From positions 1 to 43,573 of the forward strand of contig DATHUJ010000087.1 of NCBI GenBank assembly GCA_035462375.1: a stretch of 43,573 nt of DNA, given 5' to 3'. The DNA is from DASTQL01 sp035462375 (lineage in GTDB: Bacteria > Actinomycetota > Actinomycetes > Jiangellales > Jiangellaceae). Of the stretch, positions 39,392 through 43,573 are shown piece by piece. The translations under genes were made by a program, and so were the position numbers. How positions within the stretch are numbered: position 1 is the stretch's first letter; every line of letters begins with the position of its first letter. The notes beneath the pieces were generated by a model. The model ran no database searches and had not been told where the DNA came from. It saw only the letters and a program-made list of their open reading frames with translations.

Positions 39392-40786
39392 TCAGTCGCG
39401 CTCGCGCTCGCGGGATCCGCCGCCCCGCGCCTCGGCGACCGAGGCCAGCCGGAAGAGGCTCTCCTCGTTGCGCCGGGCGAGCAGCCAGTGGTTGACCCGG
39501 TTGTCCACCACGAGTCCCGGCCCGGCCGAGGGTGTCTCGGCGATGGTCACGAGGGTCCCGCCCTCCCGTGGCTCGAGGGTGATCTCGACCAGGGCCTCAC
39601 CCAGCGGCCAGCCCCGGGCGCGGAGCCGGAGGCGGTTCTCGGGCTCACTGACCAGCACCTCGGTCCGGTCGTCGATGAGCGCCGGCCAGAGGCCGACGGA
39701 GTGGTGGATGCTGGCGCCGGCGGCCGGCCAGCCGCCCTCGACGGCGCGAAGCCGCGACGCCCCGACGACCCAGGTGGGATAGAGCCAGCCGTCTGCCAGG
39801 ACGGCCCACACGTCGTCCGGATCGGCGTGCACGAGCCTGCTCACGGTTGCCATGTCGCGCTGAATACCCGCCGGACGTCCCAGCACTCCTGCGACGCCGC
39901 CGCGGGCGCGCGGTCCGGCGACGGCCGCGAGGTCCGCCCGGGGGCGGTCCAGGTTGCCGCGGGTCGGCGGCTGCGGGCGCTTCGTCAGGCCCGTGATCCG
40001 GAGCAGCGGCCCGACCATGGCGTCGTAGACGGGCGGGAGACCGCGGAAGCCGAGGGACATCATGCGAGTTGCCGGACCGACGGAGCGATCCCGACGAGGC
40101 CGGTCCAGGCTGGCCACGATCGCACGGGCCACCCGCTCCGGCTGCACCACGGGGGGTGGCGGCCACGGGGTCCGGCCGGTCACGTTGGCCGCCTGCTCGT
40201 AGATGGGCGTGTTGACGCTGCCCGGCGTGACCGTGCAGACGTGGACGTCCGGCTGGTCACGCTGCTCGAGGCTGAGCACCCGGACCAGCCCCTCGGCGGC
40301 CCACTTGGCCGTGACGTAGGCCCCCATCGAGGGCGTCGCGATCCGGCCGAGCACCGACCCGACCACCACCAGGACCCCGTGGCCCTGCTTCCGCATCACC
40401 GGCAGCACAGTCTTGGCCGTGTGCAGCACACCGAGGATCGAGGTGTCCACGACGTGCCGGAACGTCTCCACCGGAAGCTCCAGCACCGACCCGTACGCCA
40501 TGACCGACGCCGCGTGGACCCAGCCGTCGACCCGGCCGTGCCGCGACAACGTCCGCTCCAGCAGGGCGGCCACCGCCGCCAGGTCCGTGACGTCGGTCGG
40601 GACGGCGAGGACCTCGGCACCGAGGTCGGAGCACTCCTGGGCCGCGGCGGTCAGGGCCGCCCCTCCCCGGGACGCCAGGACGAGGTGGTCGCCGCGGGCC
40701 GCCAGCTCCCGGGCCGTGGCCTTCCCGATACCGCTCGACGCTCCCGTCACGACGACGACCCGGCCGCCGCCGGGCGTCGGCCTCAC
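39392..40786 (-). CDS. SDR dehydrogenase with C-terminal SRPBCC domain (in-frame fusion)
   Basis: 464 residues. The SDR half (about 1-290) has VVVVTGASSGIGKATARELA, LAVPTDVTDLAAVAALLERT, VLVVVGSVLGRIATPSMGAY and the active site MGAYVTAKWAAEG. A linker of about 20 residues leads to an SRPBCC domain from about 312: MATVSRLVHADPDDVWAVLA, GWLYPTWVVGASRLRAVEGG, then HHSVGLWPALIDDRTEVLVS. No stop separates the halves, and the internal ATG at 39853 has no ribosome-binding site, so a fusion is likely. Both parts are known families; the combination is uncommon. GTG at 40786 overlaps the alcohol dehydrogenase stop (GTGA). Confidence 0.8.
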   Translation of the reverse strand: MRPTPGGGRVVVVTGASSGIGKATARELAARGDHLVLASRGGAALTAAAQECSDLGAEVLAVPTDVTDLAAVAALLERTLSRHGRVDGWVHAASVMAYGSVLELPVETFRHVVDTSILGVLHTAKTVLPVMRKQGHGVLVVVGSVLGRIATPSMGAYVTAKWAAEGLVRVLSLEQRDQPDVHVCTVTPGSVNTPIYEQAANVTGRTPWPPPPVVQPERVARAIVASLDRPRRDRSVGPATRMMSLGFRGLPPVYDAMVGPLLRITGLTKRPQPPTRGNLDRPRADLAAVAGPRARGGVAGVLGRPAGIQRDMATVSRLVHADPDDVWAVLADGWLYPTWVVGASRLRAVEGGWPAAGASIHHSVGLWPALIDDRTEVLVSEPENRLRLRARGWPLGEALVEITLEPREGGTLVTIAETPSAGPGLVVDNRVNHWLLARRNEESLFRLASVAEARGGGSRERERD

Positions 40787-41967
40787 GGTTGGAGTACCAC
40801 CTTGACGCAGTCGTCGTCCTTGGCCTGGAACATGGCGTAGGCCTCGGGCGCCCGCTCCAGCGGCAAGACGTGAGTGGCCAGGGACTCGGTGCCCAGCGGG
40901 TCGGCGTCGTCCAGGACGAGGGGAAGGAGGTCGTCGACCCAGCGGCGGACGTGCGCCTGTCCCATCCGCAGGGTGATCCCGCGGTCGAACATCTCCATCA
41001 TCGGCATCGGGTCGATCTCCCCGCCGTACACGCCCACGACCGAGACCGTCCCGCCGCGGCGGACCGCCTTGACGGCCGTGTGCAGAGCGTCCAGGCGGTC
41101 GACCGCGAAACGGTCCGTCAACGACCGGGCGAGCGCTCCCGGCAGGAGGCCCACTGCCGCCTGGGCGGCCTTGGCACCGGGTGCACCGTGCGCCTCCATC
41201 CCGACGGCGTCGACGACCGAGTCCGGGCCGCGCCCGGACGTCAGCTCCAGGAGGGCCTGCGCGACGTCGTCGACCGCGTTCAGGTCGAGCACCTCCGCAC
41301 CGTGGGCCGCCGCCATCGCCAGCCGGGCCGGCTCGCTGTCGACGCCGATCACCCGCGCCGCCCCGCGGTGCAGGGCCACCCGGACGGTCATCTGCCCGAT
41401 GGGACCCAGCCCGAGCACGGCGAGCGTGCCGCCCGGTGGGAGGTCGGCGTACTCCACGGCCTGCCAGGACGTGGGCAGGACGTCGGAGAGGAAGAGGAAG
41501 CGCAGGTCGCTGGGGCCCTCGGGGACCGTGATCGGGCCGAAGTGCGCCTGGGGGACCCGGAGCAGCTCCGCCTGACCGCCGGGCACCGAGCCGTACAGCG
41601 ACGTGTAGCCGAACAACGCCGCCCCCTTGCCCTCCTTGCGCACCTGCGTGGTCTCGCACTGCGCGTAGAGGCCACGGGTGCACATGTAGCAGGACCCGCA
41701 CGAGATGTTGAACGGCACGACGACGCGGTCGCCGGGCCGCAGGTCGGGGACGTCGGCACCGACCTCCTCCACGACGCCCATCGGTTCGTGACCGAGGACG
41801 TCTCCGCGGGTCAGGAACGGAGCCAGCACCTCGTACAGGTGCAGGTCGGACCCGCAGACCGCCGTCGAGGTGACCCGGACGACCGCGTCCGTGCTCTGCT
41901 CGATCCTCGGGTCGGGGACGTCCTCGACTCGGACGTCCCGCTTCCCCTGCCAGGTCAGTGCCCTCAT
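40783..41967 (-). CDS. zinc-dependent alcohol dehydrogenase (formaldehyde dehydrogenase-like)
   Basis: 394 residues of the MDR family. The catalytic zinc ligands lie in AVCGSDLHLYEV and GDVLGHEPMGVV. The structural zinc loop CGSCYMCTRGLYAQC has the four-Cys C-x2-C-x2-C-x7-C pattern. The NAD-binding loop LAVLGLGPIGQMTVRVALHR follows. The insertion around SLTDRFAVDRLDALHTAVKA and the C-terminal CVKVVLQP resemble glutathione-independent formaldehyde dehydrogenase-like enzymes. The true substrate is unknown. It overlaps the SDR-SRPBCC start by GTGA and lies 15 bases after the small DUF6480-like gene. Confidence 0.9.
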   Translation of the reverse strand: MRALTWQGKRDVRVEDVPDPRIEQSTDAVVRVTSTAVCGSDLHLYEVLAPFLTRGDVLGHEPMGVVEEVGADVPDLRPGDRVVVPFNISCGSCYMCTRGLYAQCETTQVRKEGKGAALFGYTSLYGSVPGGQAELLRVPQAHFGPITVPEGPSDLRFLFLSDVLPTSWQAVEYADLPPGGTLAVLGLGPIGQMTVRVALHRGAARVIGVDSEPARLAMAAAHGAEVLDLNAVDDVAQALLELTSGRGPDSVVDAVGMEAHGAPGAKAAQAAVGLLPGALARSLTDRFAVDRLDALHTAVKAVRRGGTVSVVGVYGGEIDPMPMMEMFDRGITLRMGQAHVRRWVDDLLPLVLDDADPLGTESLATHVLPLERAPEAYAMFQAKDDDCVKVVLQP

Positions 41968-41982
41968 CCGATCCTCCGGAGG

Positions 41983-42156
41983 TCAGGAACGGGTCGAGGC
42001 CAGCAGGAAGACCCCGAGCATGAGAGCGATCCCGACCACGAAGAATCCCACGACGAAGACGGCGAGCCTGGGCACCCCCGGGGCGCGCTGGTCGCTGTCG
42101 GCGACGGCGTGGTCCGGCTCGCGGTCCGGACGTTCGTCCGGAAGTGGTGTGGACAT
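41983..42156 (-). CDS. small single-pass membrane protein (DUF6480-like)
   Basis: 57 residues. A charged N-terminus (MSTPLPDERPDREPDHAVAD) is followed by VPRLAVFVVGFFVVGIALML, a single membrane helix with GVFLLASTRS after it. I identify it as DUF6480-like from the short PDERPD motif plus one C-terminal membrane span. The ATG at 42156 lies close to a GCAT-N15-GGGTAC promoter match (42172-42167 for the -10), which would give a leader of only a few bases. It is the first gene of a leftward set with the alcohol dehydrogenase. Confidence 0.6.
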   Translation of the reverse strand: MSTPLPDERPDREPDHAVADSDQRAPGVPRLAVFVVGFFVVGIALMLGVFLLASTRS

Positions 42157-42166
42157 GACCCCCCGG

Positions 42167-42191
42167 GTACCCATCCTGCGCCGGGCCATGC
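42167..42191 (-). promoter_or_regulatory. possible sigma-B-like promoter for the DUF6480-like gene
   Basis: Read leftward, GCAT (42191-42188), a 15-base spacer and GGGTAC (42172-42167) match GNNT-N15-GGGTAC. The -10 box ends 10 bases before the ATG, so the message would be leaderless or nearly so. Confidence 0.4.
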
Positions 42192-42199
42192 CCTCCGGC

Positions 42200-43567
42200 C
42201 TACGCGTCGAGGGTGCCGCGGGCGGACCGTGGCGTCAGTCTGCGCCAGAGGTCGAACCGGAGACGGGTGTGGTCGAGGGTGTGCGGCAGCGGCCGGCCCG
42301 CCTCCGGCAGCCGACCCGCCGCGAGGCCCACGTCGTGTCGCTCCAGGAGCGCGGCCAGCACCGCACTGGTCGTCATGAGGACGAGGTCCTTGCCCGGACA
42401 GCGCGCCGGGCCGCCGCTGAAGGGCACGAGCGACCACTCGTCGCGGGCCCGGCCGTCCAGCCACACCTCGGGCTCGAACCGGTCCGCGTACGGGAGCGTG
42501 TCGGAGTCACGGTGGAAGGAGCTGCTGTGGATGACGACCGTGGCGCCTCGTGGCACGGCGCAGCCCGCCACGGTGGTGTCTGCGGTGGTCTCGCGCAGGA
42601 TGGCCAGCGTCGTCGGCCACAGGCGCACCGACTCCAGCACGCACGCCCGCAGGAAGGGCAGCAGCGGCGTGGGGTCCTCCGCCGACGACCGGGCCTCCTC
42701 GTGGACCCGCTCGCGCGCCCTCTCGTACGTCGCCAGGACGGCCAGGGCACGGATGGAGACGATGGCCGCGGCGTCATAGGCGAAGAGCCAGTGCGGCACC
42801 TGCCCCTGCGGGTCGGTGTCCTCGCCCGCCGGGACCTCCGGCAGGACGGAGGCGAGGCTGCCGGGCTGGCGGCGGTCGAGGTGGACGCGCAGCCGCTGGT
42901 CGAAACGCTCTCGGAGGCCGCCGCGACGGGGACGCAGGAAGGCCCAGTTGGCGTCGCCCCGCAGGGTGTCGAGCAGCTCGGTGACCTCCGTGTCGCCGCG
43001 GGCGTCGTCACCCAGGACCACGCGGCGCACGACCCGCCACCACATCGCGTGCCAGTCGTCCCACCCGAAACCGCCCGCGAACCGGGACGTCGACACCAGG
43101 GCACCGACCTCGTCCCGGGCGACGCGGACGACGTGCTCGCCGAGGTGGTGGACGGGGCGGTCGACGTCCAGCACGGCCTCGTTGAAGCGCCGCCGGTCCT
43201 GTCGGACCGGCCCCCGGGAGATCAGCACGCCGTGAGGCTGGAAGTGCCCCAGGGCCGCGGCTTTCTCACTGCTGGCCGGTGTGAACGGCTCTGGTGCCCC
43301 CTCCAGCACCTCACGGACCTGGGACGCGGTCAGCAGCAGGAGCACGGGGCGCCCGGGCACGGCCAGTAGGAGCGGTCCCCCGGAGTAGGACGCGCGCAGG
43401 TGCCGGACCAGGTCCGCGGCGCGGCGGTCCGCGTCCAGGCGGTCCAGCAGACCCAGCACCTTGGGTCGGCGCAGGATCGGCCCCTGCCCGACGGCGGGGG
43501 CCAGGATGGTGCCGAGGACCCTGGCGGTGTCCGGCACGGACGCGCGGGGCGGGGAGGGCGGCGCCAT
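42200..43567 (-). CDS. cytochrome P450
   Basis: 455 residues. Heme-binding motif FSGGPARCPGKDLVLM with axial Cys390, ExxR helix CVLESVRLWPTTLAI, and PERF-type FEPEVWLDGRA are all present. The I-helix reads WLFAYDAAAIVSIRAL, with Asp265-Ala266 instead of the usual acid-Thr pair that protonates bound oxygen. Other bacterial P450s with an altered I-helix use peroxide or substrate-assisted activation. No ferredoxin or reductase is adjacent. The start ATG at 43567 lies six bases from the window edge, with GGAGG directly upstream at very short spacing, so a slightly later start is possible. Confidence 0.9.
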   Translation of the reverse strand: MAPPSPPRASVPDTARVLGTILAPAVGQGPILRRPKVLGLLDRLDADRRAADLVRHLRASYSGGPLLLAVPGRPVLLLLTASQVREVLEGAPEPFTPASSEKAAALGHFQPHGVLISRGPVRQDRRRFNEAVLDVDRPVHHLGEHVVRVARDEVGALVSTSRFAGGFGWDDWHAMWWRVVRRVVLGDDARGDTEVTELLDTLRGDANWAFLRPRRGGLRERFDQRLRVHLDRRQPGSLASVLPEVPAGEDTDPQGQVPHWLFAYDAAAIVSIRALAVLATYERARERVHEEARSSAEDPTPLLPFLRACVLESVRLWPTTLAILRETTADTTVAGCAVPRGATVVIHSSSFHRDSDTLPYADRFEPEVWLDGRARDEWSLVPFSGGPARCPGKDLVLMTTSAVLAALLERHDVGLAAGRLPEAGRPLPHTLDHTRLRFDLWRRLTPRSARGTLDA

Positions 43568-43573
43568 GCCTCC

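Noticed and set aside
1..43573. CRISPR arrays, rRNA or tRNA genes, and restriction or other named defence loci
   Set aside because: I looked for regularly spaced repeats, tRNA-like cloverleaf sequences and nuclease/helicase gene sets and saw none. A covariance-model scan would be the decisive test.

Overview
The window is GC-rich DNA (well over 70% by eye) with abundant GTG starts, 4-base ATGA/GTGA gene overlaps and actinobacterial families (DUF5709, DUF2382/PRC-barrel, DUF3618, TIGR03083/TIGR03086 proteins, an ECF41 sigma factor). It is most likely an actinomycete chromosome, of a Geodermatophilus- or Nocardioides-like soil type. I cannot place the genus from sequence alone.

Positions 1-6300 look like an eroded accessory patch. 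It holds an MmcQ/YjbR protein, a tandem pair of small membrane proteins whose first copy has an in-frame TAG, a tyrosine recombinase broken by three frameshifts, a RelE/Phd-YefM toxin-antitoxin pair, a MarR regulator, a TIGR03083 protein and a DUF1304 membrane protein behind a striking 16-bp inverted repeat. It ends in a truncated IS1380-type transposase abutting a DsrE fragment.

Positions 6300-19000 are intact chromosome. They carry an ECF41 sigma factor divergent from its usual NmrA-type partner, a TIGR03086 protein with the LutABC lactate-oxidation operon, an SRPBCC protein, a DUF421 protein and a 695-residue fusion of a trypsin-like protease to a lipase-like alpha/beta hydrolase. A leftward run follows: methyltransferase, response regulator, histidine kinase, TlpA-like lipoprotein and CcdA.

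Positions 19000-29300 look like a general-stress region: an RsbW-like ATPase behind a 12-codon leader ORF, an unknown partner protein, acidic or repetitive stress proteins (DUF2382, DUF5709, DUF3618), a K+ channel, a holin-like membrane protein, a SpoIIE phosphatase, an FAD-Rieske oxidoreductase, a hemerythrin and a MarR regulator. Several of these genes carry promoter-like GNNT-N14-16-GGGTA sequences, as known for sigma-B/sigma-F type factors.

Positions 29422-39352 are one tightly overlapped rightward operon of nine genes: a carbamoyltransferase, a GT2-GmhB fusion, two GT9 heptosyltransferase-like enzymes, two other glycosyltransferases, GmhA, an HldE-like bifunctional enzyme and a short-chain dehydrogenase. 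It encodes what looks like an ADP-heptose pathway and a carbamoylated heptose-containing glycoconjugate in a bacterium not expected to make LPS. This is my best candidate for an undescribed system. The right end (39392-43567) runs leftward and holds a cytochrome P450 without the usual I-helix threonine, a DUF6480-like small membrane protein, a zinc alcohol dehydrogenase and an in-frame SDR-SRPBCC fusion.
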